64,000 nucleotides of DNA from Bin87 sp963663945 (GCA_963663945.1 OY760687.1:2914001-2978000); one strand, 5' to 3'. Shown: positions 1 through 9,482, counted from the first letter of the stretch. Notes: generated by a model not told the origin, from the letters alone. Made by a program: numbers and translations.

Positions 1-109
1 GCCCGTGTATATCATTGCGGCAGTACGGAATCCACCGCCGCATCGCCGCCGTCGGCCAATTACCATCCGGCGGTGAGCCTACTAACGTGACCAAAGGAGC
101 GAGACTGGT

Positions 110-1660
110 ATGAAGTACGATTACATCGTTATTGGGGCGGGTTCCGCTGGCTCGATTATCGCCAGCCGCCTGACTGAGGACCACAGCACCAGCGTGCTGC
201 TGATCGAGGCTGGCCCCGACTATCCCGAGTTTGAGCACCTGCCGGAAGAGGTCAAGTTCGGCTACAACACCGAGATCGACATCATGGTCAGTGACCACAA
301 CTGGCAGTTCGTCGGCAAGGGCACGGACACCTCTCCGGAGATCATGGTACCCCGGGGCAAGGTAACCGGCGGTTCCAGCGCCATCAATGGCCAGGTTTTC
401 CTGCGCGGCGTGCCCGAGGACTACGATGGCTGGGCCTCCGAAGGCAACGATGAGTGGGCCTACACCAAGCTGCTTCCCATTTTCCGCCGGATCGAAACCG
501 ACACCGACTACGGCAACGATGACTTCCACGGCGGCGACGGCCCCATCGTCATGCACCGCTTCGCCCGCGAGTCCTGGCTGCCCGCTCAGAACGCCTTCAG
601 CGCCGCCTGCGTCGCGGCCGGCTTCCCGGAGACGTGGGACCACAACCACCCCGATTCCTACGGCGTTGGCCCCACCCCCTTCAACAACCCCAACGGCATC
701 CGGATGAGCACCAACCTCGGCTACCTCTCCGAATCCCGCCACCGCCTGAACCTCACCATCAAGGCCAACTGCCACGTCCACCGCATCCTCTTCGACGGCA
801 ACAAGGCCGTTGGCGTCCAGTTGGAATCGGGCGGCGAGACTTTTGTTGCCGAGGCCGACGAGATCGTCCTCAGCAGCGGCGCCATCGGATCGCCCCACAT
901 CCTGATGCTGTCGGGCATCGGTCCGGCCGAACACCTGCGCGAAATGGGCATTCCAGTGATCCAGGACGCCCCGGGCGTCGGACAGAACCTGCGCGACCAT
1001 CCCACCGTCTGGTGCACCTGGCGGACCAAGCCCGAGGTTGAGCTCGACGGCCTGGCTCCCCGCTCGCAGTTGTGCCTGCGTTACACCGCCGACGGCTCGG
1101 AACTGCGCAACGACATGAAGATCAGCATGCAGTCCTTCGCCACCGAGCGCATCAACCGCGGCGGCGACCGCATGGTGCCCCTGGGCATTCGCATGACCGC
1201 CGGCATCCAGTTGGCCGCCGGCGCCGGCCATATGCGGTTGCAGTCCACCGACCCGTACGAGCAGCCCTTCCTGGACTACAACTATCTGAAAGAAGAGTCG
1301 GACCGGGTGCGCCTCCGCGATTCGGTAAAGCTGTGCATCCAACTGGCCGAGGACGAAAACTTCCGCGACCTGATCCAGGAGCGGACTGAGCCGCCAGCGG
1401 ACGCCACCGCAAGCGACGATGCGCTGGACGCCTGGATCGCCCGGGAGGTCACGACTTCCCAGCACATCTCCGGCACCTGCAAGATGGGGCCGGACAGCGA
1501 CCCCATGGCCGTGGTTGACCAGTATGGCAAGGTCAAGGGCGTCACCAACCTGCGCGTCGCCGACGCCAGCGTCATGCCCGACTGCATCCGCGCCAATACC
1601 AACGTCACCTCCATGACCATCGGCGAGCGCGTCGCCGAGTTCATCAAGGAAGGACGGTAA
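110..1660 (+). CDS. GMC family FAD-dependent oxidoreductase (choline/alcohol dehydrogenase-like)
   Basis: This 516-residue flavoprotein of the glucose-methanol-choline family probably oxidises an alcohol to an aldehyde or acid; the substrate cannot be told from sequence. The dinucleotide-binding motif GAGSAG is at residues 9-14, followed by the family's LLIEAGP strand end. The second family signature lies in GKVTGGSSAINGQVFLRG near residue 90. The C-terminal catalytic region carries HISGTCKMG (His near 452) and ANTNVT (Asn near 496-498), matching the His/Asn pair of GMC enzymes. The ATG is preceded by AAAGGAG. There is no signal peptide, so it should be cytosolic. A second paralogue lies at 17677-19236. 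Confidence 0.93.
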   Translation: MKYDYIVIGAGSAGSIIASRLTEDHSTSVLLIEAGPDYPEFEHLPEEVKFGYNTEIDIMVSDHNWQFVGKGTDTSPEIMVPRGKVTGGSSAINGQVFLRGVPEDYDGWASEGNDEWAYTKLLPIFRRIETDTDYGNDDFHGGDGPIVMHRFARESWLPAQNAFSAACVAAGFPETWDHNHPDSYGVGPTPFNNPNGIRMSTNLGYLSESRHRLNLTIKANCHVHRILFDGNKAVGVQLESGGETFVAEADEIVLSSGAIGSPHILMLSGIGPAEHLREMGIPVIQDAPGVGQNLRDHPTVWCTWRTKPEVELDGLAPRSQLCLRYTADGSELRNDMKISMQSFATERINRGGDRMVPLGIRMTAGIQLAAGAGHMRLQSTDPYEQPFLDYNYLKEESDRVRLRDSVKLCIQLAEDENFRDLIQERTEPPADATASDDALDAWIAREVTTSQHISGTCKMGPDSDPMAVVDQYGKVKGVTNLRVADASVMPDCIRANTNVTSMTIGERVAEFIKEGR

Positions 1661-1711
1661 GAGACTATACGCGGGGGCGGAGGGTCTTCGTCCCCGCGAA
1701 CAGGCTTGATC

Positions 1712-2026
1712 ATGCCACCTGCTCGGAAATGGGAACGCATCGAGGACCTTGCAGTCCTCCACCTCTATCGCGGCAAGGTTCACCATGACAGTCGGGAGGT
1801 GAAGGCACTGGCATCAGCGCTGGAACGCAGCCCGAAGTCCATAGCAGGGAGAATGCAGGCCTTTGCGGGGCTGGATCCGGCGAATCCACACACACCATCG
1901 GCGAAGGCCACGGCCCTCACCCAATCGGTCTGGGCCGAATACCTCGCCGACCGCACCGCCATCGCGGTGGAAGGCCAGCGAGCCTACCTGGGCATACTGA
2001 ACCGGTATGCGATGGGCCGGCCGTAG
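1712..2026 (+). CDS. small hypothetical protein, possible DNA-binding fold
   Basis: This 104-residue protein has no function I can name. Residues 10-55 (LAVLHLYRGK, a D-SREV-LA segment, SPKSIAGRMQ, LDP) resemble the small helical module found at the N-terminus of some HNH endonucleases, where a short helix-turn-helix ends in a LDP-type turn; this is a weak resemblance judged by eye. The ATG at 1712 was chosen over a TTG six bases upstream. It follows the GMC gene by 51 bases on the same strand and ends before a palindromic hairpin shared with the convergent VOC gene. Confidence 0.55.
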   Translation: MPPARKWERIEDLAVLHLYRGKVHHDSREVKALASALERSPKSIAGRMQAFAGLDPANPHTPSAKATALTQSVWAEYLADRTAIAVEGQRAYLGILNRYAMGRP

Positions 2027-2054
2027 AACCGACCCACCAAACACGGTCAAAAAA

Positions 2055-2082
2055 TCAGGGGCGAATGATCATTCGCCCCTGA
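2055..2082. repeat. palindromic hairpin, GGGGCG-core family, copy 1
   Basis: This is a perfect 28-base palindrome with outer stem TCAGGGGCGAATGA and its complement. It lies between two convergent genes (stops at 2026 and 2105). Near-identical GGGCGAAT/ATTCGCCC hairpins occur at 37175, 39147 and 40277. It probably acts as a bidirectional terminator or 3'-end protector, although there is no long T run. Confidence 0.8.
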
Positions 2083-2104
2083 TCGATTCTGCGTGTCTTG
2101 CGGG

Positions 2105-2500
2105 CTAGACGAGTACGCCAAATCCCGATTTGGTGCAGATCTCCAGCCGGTTGTGGTCCGGGTCGTGGAAGTAGAAGGCCTGCTGCCCGTCGTGGCGGGT
2201 TTGGATGTCGGTGCACTCCACGCCGATGTTCTGCAACTCGTCGCGGGCTGCGGAGATGTCATCCACCTCGAACGCGGTGTGATGCGACGGCGCGGACGGC
2301 GAGTCCGGGTTTTCGATTATGTGAACCATGGCCCCGCTGGGCAACTGCAGCCAGTACAGGTTGTCGCTGTCCACCATTTTGGGGATCTGCTTCACGCCCA
2401 GGACTTCCTGGTACCACTTCAGGGCGATGTCCTTGTCCCGAACGTTGTAGGTGATGTGGTTGATCGCCTTGAGGCGAATGTTGTCGGCGTTGAGTCCCAT
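2105..2500 (-). CDS. VOC superfamily (glyoxalase/extradiol dioxygenase fold) protein
   Basis: This 131-residue single-module vicinal-oxygen-chelate protein has INHITYNV (His15) opening the first beta-alpha-beta unit, HHTAFEV (His73/74) in the middle and NRLEIC (Glu120) at the end. These are the usual His/His/Glu metal ligands of glyoxalase-like enzymes. GGGAGG stands 8 bases before the ATG. It is downstream of, and 43 bases from, the amidohydrolase on the same strand, so the two probably form a small catabolic operon. The substrate is unknown; glyoxalase, dioxygenase and epimerase activities all use this fold. Confidence 0.85.
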   Translation of the reverse strand: MGLNADNIRLKAINHITYNVRDKDIALKWYQEVLGVKQIPKMVDSDNLYWLQLPSGAMVHIIENPDSPSAPSHHTAFEVDDISAARDELQNIGVECTDIQTRHDGQQAFYFHDPDHNRLEICTKSGFGVLV

Positions 2501-2543
2501 AAGGTTTCCCTCCCGGTGGTCAGGGTTGCACGGTTTGGTTGCG

Positions 2544-3515
2544 TCAGATCTCCAGCAGCCTCTCCAAATTGGCGAAGAGGATGGCGTCTTTTTCGTCGCG
2601 GGTCAGGCTGTCCAGGCCCAGCAGCCAGGACACCGGCCAATCGGCGGCCATGTCGAAGGGCCAGTCCGTCCCGAACACCACCTGCTCAATGCCCACCATG
2701 TCGATGAGCATCCGCAGCCCGTCTTCGCTGTGGGTCAGGCAGTCGTAGTAGAACCGGCCGAGATACGCGCTGGGCGGCTGGTCAATGTTGGCTCGAGCCT
2801 CCGGCCGCACCTGCCAGCCCCGATCCATGCGTCCAATGCCGTAGCAGGCGTAGCCGCCGCCGTGGCACAGGCATACCCGCAGCCCGGGGTAGCGGTCCAT
2901 CACCCCGCCGAACACGAAAGACGCGTAGGTGATGGCACGGTCGGCCAGGTTGCCAATGGTGTTGGGCAGGTGGTAGCGATTGAGCCGCTCAGATACCACG
3001 GTATCGCCGCCCTGATGGATCAGGAACATCGCTCCCAGGCGCTCGGCAGTGGCCCAGAGCGGCTGGAAGACCGGGTCGTCAAACGTGCGGCCATTGACGT
3101 GGTCGCCGATCATGGCGCCCTTCAACCCGAGTTCCTCTACCGCTCGCGTAAGTTCCTCGATGGCCGCGCCCACATCCTGCATCGGCAGATGGGCCAGGCC
3201 GGCAAAACGATCCGGATACTCCTCGGTTAACTGGGCGACGTAGTCGTTGCACTCCCGGTGCATGGCCATGGTCTGGTCCACGCTCAGGTCGTAGAAGTAC
3301 ATGTTGGCGTTGGTCGACAGCACGTGAACGTCCACACCCAGTGAGTTCATGTCGGAGATGCGCTGCTCCGGCGTCCAGAAGGTGCGCGGGTTGTAGCGGT
3401 GCTGGTTATAAAGCTGGGGCGCGGTGACCCCGAACCAGTTTTCGCCGCTCTGCATTGACCGCAGCGCGCTGGCTGGCGTTATGTGCGAATGGACATCAAG
3501 AACGCGGACTGCCAT
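2544..3515 (-). CDS. amidohydrolase-2 family protein (ACMSD-like decarboxylase/hydrolase)
   Basis: This 323-residue TIM-barrel metal hydrolase is of the amidohydrolase-2 group, which includes ACMSD, gamma-resorcylate decarboxylase and lactone hydrolases. The metal ligands are visible: HSH at residues 9-11, LIHQGG (His167), CLCHGGG (His218) and the final FGTDWPFD (Asp284). These enzymes act on carboxylated aromatic-derived or lactone substrates; which one applies here cannot be read from sequence. It is the first gene of a minus-strand pair with the VOC protein, which suggests ring-cleavage-product metabolism. Cytosolic, with no signal peptide. Confidence 0.87.
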   Translation of the reverse strand: MAVRVLDVHSHITPASALRSMQSGENWFGVTAPQLYNQHRYNPRTFWTPEQRISDMNSLGVDVHVLSTNANMYFYDLSVDQTMAMHRECNDYVAQLTEEYPDRFAGLAHLPMQDVGAAIEELTRAVEELGLKGAMIGDHVNGRTFDDPVFQPLWATAERLGAMFLIHQGGDTVVSERLNRYHLPNTIGNLADRAITYASFVFGGVMDRYPGLRVCLCHGGGYACYGIGRMDRGWQVRPEARANIDQPPSAYLGRFYYDCLTHSEDGLRMLIDMVGIEQVVFGTDWPFDMAADWPVSWLLGLDSLTRDEKDAILFANLERLLEI

Positions 3516-3718
3516 TATCGGTTCGCTCCTGTATGGTCGCAGTCGTCTAAGCCGATGTGGCTGGCAGGCGACGGACGTTGCGATGAATTATAGCCGCTTT
3601 GGTTTCATTCGTCAGGACACTGCTCACCCTGGCGATTGGGACACCAAAACCAACCCCTGTTATCATATTTTCGCCACGTCCGCCGCACTGGCAATTCACC
3701 ACTCCGGACCTTGCTTAC

Positions 3719-4792
3719 ATGACAACCCTTTCCCCACGCACCCAGCACCCGTACTTCATGTACGACGCCATCGTCGCCCAACCCGATGCCATCCACGCGG
3801 TCATCACGTCCCAGAAAGATCGTTGTGCGGAGGTCGCCGAGGTTCTGGCGCAAAAACGCCGCATCTATGTGGTGGGAATCGGGACGTCGTGGCACGCGGC
3901 GCTGGTGGGCGCGTCCATCATGGACGCCGGGCCAGAGGCCTTCGCGTGCAATTCTTTCGAGTTCTGCGTTTCGCCGCCTCGCGTCACTACTGACGACGCC
4001 GTGATAGTGATCAGCCACCGGGGCACCAAGCGTTCGTCATACGATGCGCTGGACGTCGCAAACAGCTTCGGCGCCTACACCGTGGCCATCACCTCTACCG
4101 ACCCGGGCCCGCGCATCCTGGCCGCCGACGCCGGCATCCGCACCGTGGATCAGGAGAAATCGGCCGCGTTCACCATCAGCTACACCACCGCGCTCACGGC
4201 GCTGGCCATGCTCAACCTGGGCATCGCTGCTCGCCTGGATGATCCAACAAACGGGCTCAGCGCGTTTCCACAGCAGGTGGCCGGTATCCTTGACGAAGAG
4301 AACGCAGTGGGTCACGTGGTCGCAGATAATCACGCACGGCGCAGGTTCATCTCCGCCGGCTGGGGAGCCAACCGGGCGAACGCCTACGAGGTCGCGCTCA
4401 AGATCAAAGAGACCAGCCGCGCTGACTGCGAGGGTTTCCAGACCGAGCAGTTGCTCCACGGGCCCTTCTGCTCCATGGATTCCGACTGCGTGCTTACCCT
4501 CATCGCTCCCGCCGGCGAAGACCGCGGTCGCTCCGAGGACCTGGCCCTGGCTGCCCGAGAACTGGGAACCCCCGTGTGGGCGCTCACCAACCGCGCTGAC
4601 GGCAATCTGCAAGATGCCGGAGCAGTCGCCTTCCCTTTGCCTGATTGCCCCCCGTATCTGATGCCCATCGCCAGCGTGGTCCCGCTACAGCTTTTCACCT
4701 ACCACCTGGCCCTGGCTCGTGGAGCGCATCCCGACCTGTTCCAGCAGGATGACCCGCTCCAGGCCGCGGCCCGCACCCACTACGACCTCTAA
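3719..4792 (+). CDS. SIS-domain sugar-phosphate isomerase/deaminase-like protein
   Basis: This 357-residue protein carries two SIS domains like the isomerase half of glucosamine-6-phosphate synthase (GlmS), but lacks the glutaminase domain. The N-terminus (YDAIVAQPDAI) resembles the GlmS linker that leads into the first SIS domain. VVGIGTSWHAAL and ISHRGTKRSSYDAL are the sugar-phosphate-binding loops. The second SIS domain follows near residue 210 (SAGWGANRANAYEVALKIKE). It probably isomerises, deaminates or senses an amino-sugar phosphate. I prefer the ATG at 3719 because the longer frame from 3599 has no conserved sequence. CMD-like gene follows after 25 bases. Confidence 0.83.
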   Translation: MTTLSPRTQHPYFMYDAIVAQPDAIHAVITSQKDRCAEVAEVLAQKRRIYVVGIGTSWHAALVGASIMDAGPEAFACNSFEFCVSPPRVTTDDAVIVISHRGTKRSSYDALDVANSFGAYTVAITSTDPGPRILAADAGIRTVDQEKSAAFTISYTTALTALAMLNLGIAARLDDPTNGLSAFPQQVAGILDEENAVGHVVADNHARRRFISAGWGANRANAYEVALKIKETSRADCEGFQTEQLLHGPFCSMDSDCVLTLIAPAGEDRGRSEDLALAARELGTPVWALTNRADGNLQDAGAVAFPLPDCPPYLMPIASVVPLQLFTYHLALARGAHPDLFQQDDPLQAAARTHYDL

Positions 4793-4817
4793 ACCCAATC
4801 CGACCCAGGAGGCCACC

Positions 4818-5192
4818 ATGCCGGACAATGCAGACGCCCAGCGACTGATCGAGGAAGCCGCCCAGACCCGGGGCTACACCCTCGAAATGCACCGCATCAA
4901 CGCCCTCGCCGACCCCGAATGGACCCAGAAATACGGCGAGTTCATCGAGGCCACCTACACCGGCCAGCGCCTCCTCGACCGCAAGACCAAGGAACTCCTC
5001 CAGATCTGCGTCGAAACCGCCCTGCGCGCCGACCAGGAGCAGATCCAGGCGCACATCCGCGTCGCCCTCAACGAGGGCGCCACACCCCGCGAAATCCTGG
5101 AGGCCATGCAGGCCGTCATCGCCCCCATGGGCGCACTGGCCTTCCGCCGCGGAGTGCAGGCCTGGGCGGCCGAAACGGGGTTCGAGTACTGA
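4818..5192 (+). CDS. carboxymuconolactone decarboxylase-like (AhpD fold) protein
   Basis: This 124-residue all-helical CMD-family protein has the conserved core AHIRVALNEGATPREILEA. The redox-active Cys-X-X-Cys of AhpD is absent: the position reads LRADQEQIQAH. It is therefore more like gamma-carboxymuconolactone decarboxylase-type proteins than a peroxidase. A strong CAGGAGG precedes the ATG at 4818, which fixes the start; an upstream in-frame start would overlap the SIS gene. It is probably cotranscribed with that gene. The exact substrate is unknown. Confidence 0.82.
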   Translation: MPDNADAQRLIEEAAQTRGYTLEMHRINALADPEWTQKYGEFIEATYTGQRLLDRKTKELLQICVETALRADQEQIQAHIRVALNEGATPREILEAMQAVIAPMGALAFRRGVQAWAAETGFEY

Positions 5193-5263
5193 CCCAACCC
5201 CAATTGCCCAGGCCCGGATGGACTCGAGCGATGCGATCCGAGCGGAGGGCGCCGGCTCTGCCG

Positions 5264-5293
5264 TTGACGCTGGCCGCGCGTCTCCCCTAAAAT
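5264..5293 (+). promoter_or_regulatory. sigma-70-type promoter of alaS
   Basis: TTGACG (5264-5269), an 18-base spacer and TAAAAT (5288-5293) form a near-consensus housekeeping promoter. Transcription would begin near 5300, giving a leader of about 50 bases before the alaS ATG. Confidence 0.65.
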
Positions 5294-5351
5294 CGCCAAC
5301 AGAGTCCATAGTCGAATTTCGTAACCAAACCTACGGGAGTCGTAGCCTCGT

Positions 5352-8092
5352 ATGAACACGGACGGCGACAGTATTCGCAGATCCTTCGCGGAGTTCTTCG
5401 AAGAACGCGGGCACCAGTACATGCCCTCCGCCTCTCTGATCCCGGCAGGAGATCCGACCCTGCTCTTCACCTCCGCCGGCATGGTGCCCTTCAAGCCCTT
5501 CTTCATGGGCGAACAGACCCCGCCCCGCCGACGCCTGACCAGCTGCCAGAAGTCCTTCCGCACCACCGATATTGACGAGGTGGGCGACCACAAGCACCTC
5601 ACGTTCTTCGAGATGCTGGGCAACTTCAGCATCGGCGACTACTTCAAGAAGGACGCCGTCGCCTTCGCGTGGGACCTGTGCACCAGTGTATTCGGCTTGG
5701 AACCGGAGCGTATGTACGTCACCGTCCACCTCGACGATGACGACGCCTACGATCTGTGGCTGAATGACATCGGAGTGCCGCCGGAGCGCATCTACCGTTA
5801 CGGCAACAGCGACAACTGGTGGGGCCCGGCCGGCCTGGAGGGACCCACCGGCCCGTGCTCCGAACTCCATTACGATGGCGGAGCCGAAAAGGGTCGCGGC
5901 CAGCATCCCGTCACCGACGAGATGATGACGCCCGACGAGCTCACCGCCATGCTCAGGGTCGAAGCCGAGGGTGGCCCCGCCGCCCAGCCCGGCGGCTGCC
6001 ATCCCAACTGCGACTGCGAGCGGTTCGTGGAGCTTTGGAACCTGGTCTTCATGCAGTTCTACCAGGACCTCGAGGGCGTCCGCACCCCGTTGCCGGCTCC
6101 CAGCGTTGACACCGGCATGGGTCTCGAGCGCGCCGCCGCGGTGCTGCAGGGTAAGCCCAACGTCTACGAGACCGACCTCTTCCAGCCCATCATCGACGCC
6201 GTCTGCAACCTCACTGGTCATGAATACGGTGAGACCGCCGAAACTGATTACGCCATCCGCGTTGTCTCCGAGCACGCCCGGGCCGCCTCGTTCCTCATCG
6301 GCGACGGCGTCGTTCCGTCCAATAGCGACCGCGGCTACGTGCTGCGCCGTATCATCCGGCGGGCCATCCGCTATGGGCGTCAACTCGGGCTCGACCGGCC
6401 CTTCATGACTGACATTACCGACGCCGTGATTGCGCGTTTCACCGCCGCCTATCCTGCCCTTGGGGAAAATGAGGGTTTCATCCGCCGCGTCGTCGGTCTG
6501 GAAGAAACCCAGTTCCTGGAGAACATTCGCCAGGGCATGCCATTGCTGGAAGACGTCCTGGCATCATCGAAGTCCGACGGCATAATCGCCGGCGCGGTGG
6601 TGTTCGAACTCTACGACACCTACGGCTTCCCGCCGGAGCTGGTCGACGAGATCGGTCGACGCGAGTATGGCCTAGCTGTCGATATGGACGGGTTCAACGC
6701 CGAGATGGAAGCCAAGCGCGAGCGCGACCGCGCCGGCCACCAGGTTACCGGCAGCATGGAAATCGTCACCGCCTACGAGAACCTCGGGGCCGGTCGCACA
6801 CCCTTCGACGGCTATCAGCGCACTACCATAGACACGCGCGTCCTTGGCATCCTGCGCGAAGGCGAGGCGGTGGGGCATGCCACCCGGGGCCAGCAGGTCG
6901 AGATCGTCCTTGCCGAAACCTGCTTCTACGCCGAAGGCGGTGGACAGGTGGGTGACCAGGGAGTAATCAACGGACCCAATGGCCGTGTGCGAATCGAAGA
7001 TACCCAGAGCCCGGTGGCCGGTCTCATCGTGCACCGGGGACTGGTCTCTGAAGGGGACATCGCCCTGGGCGAAGCGGTAACCGCCCAGGTGGAAACCGAG
7101 CGCCGCCTCGACGCGTCCCGCAACCACAGCGGCACCCACCTGCTCCATGCCGCGCTGCGCTCCGTGCTGGGCCCCCACGTGCGCCAGGCCGGTTCGCTGT
7201 GCGCGCCTGGCCGGCTGCGCTTTGACTTCAACCATGTGGGCGCGATGAGCCAGGACGAGCAGTTGGACGTCCAAAGCCTGGCCAATCGCAAGATACGCGA
7301 AAACCTGTCAGTCACCGCCCGCGAGACCACCTATACCGACGCCGTGCGCGACGGCGCGTTGGCTTTCTTCGGCGATCGTTATGGCGACGTCGTTAGAGTG
7401 GTGCGCATGGGCGACCACGACGACCACGACGAGCCTTTCAGCTTCGAAGTGTGTGGCGGCACCCACGTTCACGCCACCGGCCAGGTCGGCACTCTGGTCG
7501 TGCTGGGCGAATCCAGCATCGGCGGCGGCATGCGTCGCATCGAGGCCATGACAGGCCGCGCCGCCGAGGAACTGTTTGTGCAGCAGAATGCCACCCTGGA
7601 AGCCATCTCCCGGAAGCTGCAGGCGCCAGTGGCCGAGCTGGAGGCTCGCCTGGACGCCTACATGACGGACACTGACGTGCTGCGCCGGAGGCTCGCCGAT
7701 GCCGAACGGGTCAGCCTGCGGTCGGAGGCCGAGTCTTTGCTCGATCGCACTCGCGACGTTGACGGTGTCAAACTCGTGGCCGGCGTAACCTCCGCCCACA
7801 ATGTTGAAGCCATGCGCGAGATGGGCGATTTTCTCAAGCAGAAGTTGGAGAACGTTGTCATCGCCCTGGGCGCCGTCATCGATGGATCCCCGATCATCGT
7901 CACCATGGTCACGCCGGACCTGGTGAGCCGGGGTCTGCACGCCGGCAACATCGCCCGGGACGCCGCGAAGTTGATGGGCGGCGGTGGAGGCGGCAGGCCG
8001 AGACCGCCCAGGCCGGTGGACGCCAGCCGGAACGCCTGGGCGCGGCCCTGGACAGCGTGGCCAACCTGGTCCGGGCTGGACTGGGCAATTAG
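5352..8092 (+). CDS. alaS: alanyl-tRNA synthetase, frameshifted near its C-terminus
   Basis: AlaRS attaches alanine to tRNA-Ala and edits mischarged Ser/Gly. The full class II architecture is present: N-terminal catalytic core (FTSAGMVPFKPFF, LTFFEMLGNFSIGDYF), a four-Cys/His insertion (GGCHPNCDC), the editing domain (HSGTHLLH and CGGTHVHATG) and the C-terminal DHHA1 domain. As written, the frame runs to 8114 with a tail unlike AlaRS. Re-reading G8000 (a one-base slip) gives GGRPETAQAGG and a tail ending VRAGLGN at a TAG at 8090-8092, which is the expected AlaRS end. The base is therefore missing in this sequence, through an assembly error or a real mutation. The intact length would be about 913 residues. 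Confidence 0.95.
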
Positions 8093-8118
8093 CCTCTCCG
8101 TCGTGCGGGGATAGCGAT

Positions 8119-8571
8119 TTGGCAACCCCGTCACCTGGCCCTGACCCTGCTGAACTTGCGCGCTCCGGCCGTCTGCTTGGTCTGGACATCGGCGACCGGC
8201 GCATCGGGCTGGCGGTGAGCATACCGCCCGGGGATCTCATTCTGCCCGCCCGGTATCTCGAACGTCGCAATCGGCGGGCCGACATCGCCGCGATCCTGGA
8301 ACAGGCCAGTCAACGCGACGCCGTGGCAATAGTTGCGGGCATGCCCTATAACGCCGACGGCCGTTCCGGCGAACAGGCGCGCAAAACCGATGCTCTGGTC
8401 CGCGCTCTCCAGCGGGCGACCGACATCCCCGTGCTGACCGTCGATGAGTCCTATAGCTCCAACGCCGCCGCCAACGACCTGCTGCAGTCCGGTCAGAGCC
8501 CTAGCCGCGACCCCGGTGCGATCGATGCCGCCGCCGCCGTGACAATCCTGCGCCGTTTCCTAGATTCGTAG
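8119..8571 (+). CDS. ruvX: RuvX/YqgF Holliday junction resolvase-like nuclease
   Basis: This 150-residue RNase H-fold protein is thought to act in 16S rRNA 5'-end processing or as a resolvase. The first catalytic strand reads LLGLDIGDRRIGLAVS (Asp near 20). VAGMPYNADGRSG follows in the middle, VDESYSS carries the second acidic pair, and DPGAIDAAAAVTIL carries the last Asp. The TTG at 8119 preceded by GGGGAT gives the usual family length; the longer frame starting inside alaS is rejected. It follows alaS by 26 bases if the alaS frame is repaired, a common bacterial neighbourhood. Confidence 0.88.
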   Translation: MATPSPGPDPAELARSGRLLGLDIGDRRIGLAVSIPPGDLILPARYLERRNRRADIAAILEQASQRDAVAIVAGMPYNADGRSGEQARKTDALVRALQRATDIPVLTVDESYSSNAAANDLLQSGQSPSRDPGAIDAAAAVTILRRFLDS

Positions 8572-8636
8572 GCGCTAATTCCATCTCGACGGACGATCTC
8601 CTTTGGAAACGCTCCGAAAGCTCGTCGCCGCCACAC

Positions 8637-8666
8637 TTGACGCGCAGCGAACAGCCGTTCTATAAT
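8637..8666 (+). promoter_or_regulatory. consensus sigma-70 promoter of the HTH regulator
   Basis: TTGACG (8637-8642), an 18-base spacer and a perfect TATAAT (8661-8666) lie directly upstream of the ATG at 8703. A possible TTG start at 8637 coincides with the -35 box and is therefore unlikely to be used. Confidence 0.78.
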
Positions 8667-8702
8667 CCCGGTGTGTTTAGAACGCCCGTTTCGAGGTGGA
8701 TT

Positions 8703-9044
8703 ATGTTCGCCATGAACGCCGTGGCGCCCAAGGGACGCCAAATCGCTGAACCGAGATTCGACCACTACGAGGATACCGGGTGTGAGGTCGCCTCTACCTG
8801 CTTTGACTGCCCCTTACCCCGCTGCAAGTTCGACGACATGGAATGGTTCTACAAATACCGCCGTCTGGGGCGATACTTCCATATGGCCTCCATCATACAC
8901 AACGAGGGCCTCTCCATCCCTGAAGCCGCCGAGCGGTTCCACGTTACCCAGCGGACCGTGTTCCGAGTCTTGCGCCGTTGCCGCGATGCCATGCGGGAAC
9001 TGACGCCAGCAGAAGCCGCCGTGTTCGCCAGCCTGGCGCCGTAG
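8703..9044 (+). CDS. HTH protein with four-cysteine cluster (putative regulator)
   Basis: This 113-residue protein has an N-terminal four-cysteine motif (C-X5-C-X2-C-X4-C, ending CFDCPLPRC) followed by a helix-turn-helix (IPEAAERFHVTQRTVFRVLRR). The arrangement suggests a DNA-binding protein whose cysteines hold zinc or an Fe-S cluster; the ligand is inference. The start at 8703 is set by the consensus promoter at 8637-8666 and by GAGGTGG four bases before the ATG. The coiled-coil gene begins 25 bases after its stop, so the two are probably cotranscribed. No closer family was recognised. Confidence 0.75.
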   Translation: MFAMNAVAPKGRQIAEPRFDHYEDTGCEVASTCFDCPLPRCKFDDMEWFYKYRRLGRYFHMASIIHNEGLSIPEAAERFHVTQRTVFRVLRRCRDAMRELTPAEAAVFASLAP

Positions 9045-9069
9045 GCGCCGTCAACGGAGCGGACCAACG

Positions 9070-9456
9070 GTGACCGACGACAGAGCCAACACCGCACTGT
9101 GGCGCTTCTTTGACGGCGCGGCGTCAGTCAGCGCCAGTATGTCGCTGTCGGTCGCGGTCAACGCCTGCGCCTTCTGCAACGGTCTGCCCGTACTGGGCTA
9201 TCTCGAGGAACTGACCAACCGGGACGATGGGATTATAATAACCGCAACGTTGTTGCTATTCCCCACCACCACCGCGCTCTACGGAGTTTTCAGAATGATC
9301 TTCGCAGCCAAACAAGCCGCCGACCGCAAGGCCCGCGAACGCGGCCGCAAAGAGGGGATCAGAGAGGAGCGCGAGCGGATTGGCAAGATACTGGAGGAGC
9401 AAGGCGTAGTGCTCTCGCCCGAGCTCGCCGAGAGGTTGGCCTCTCAGCCCGAATAA
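9070..9456 (+). CDS. small membrane protein with cytosolic charged coiled-coil tail
   Basis: This 128-residue protein of unknown function starts at a GTG preceded by GGAGCGG. Residues 16-45 and 53-72 are hydrophobic (the latter IIITATLLLFPTTTALYGVF) and likely span the membrane. The rest is a highly charged helix (RERGRKEGIREERERIGK) ending in EEQGVVLSPELAERLASQPE. That tail is repeated twice downstream as separate short frames. It is likely cotranscribed with the Cys4-HTH gene. Confidence 0.62.
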   Translation: MTDDRANTALWRFFDGAASVSASMSLSVAVNACAFCNGLPVLGYLEELTNRDDGIIITATLLLFPTTTALYGVFRMIFAAKQAADRKARERGRKEGIREERERIGKILEEQGVVLSPELAERLASQPE

Positions 9457-9482
9457 TCGGAGCATCCCGTTCGAACTGGACC

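Noticed and set aside
7995..8005. Programmed ribosomal frameshift in alaS
   Set aside because: The restored frame is convincing but there is no slippery heptamer or downstream pseudoknot, so a missing base is more likely.
7984..8118. N-terminal extension of RuvX
   Set aside because: These codons overlap alaS and encode a Pro/Arg-rich stretch absent from the family; TTG 8119 gives the normal length.
8637..8702. Upstream start for the Cys4-HTH gene
   Set aside because: The TTG at 8637 is the -35 box of a consensus promoter, so these codons lie upstream of the transcription start.
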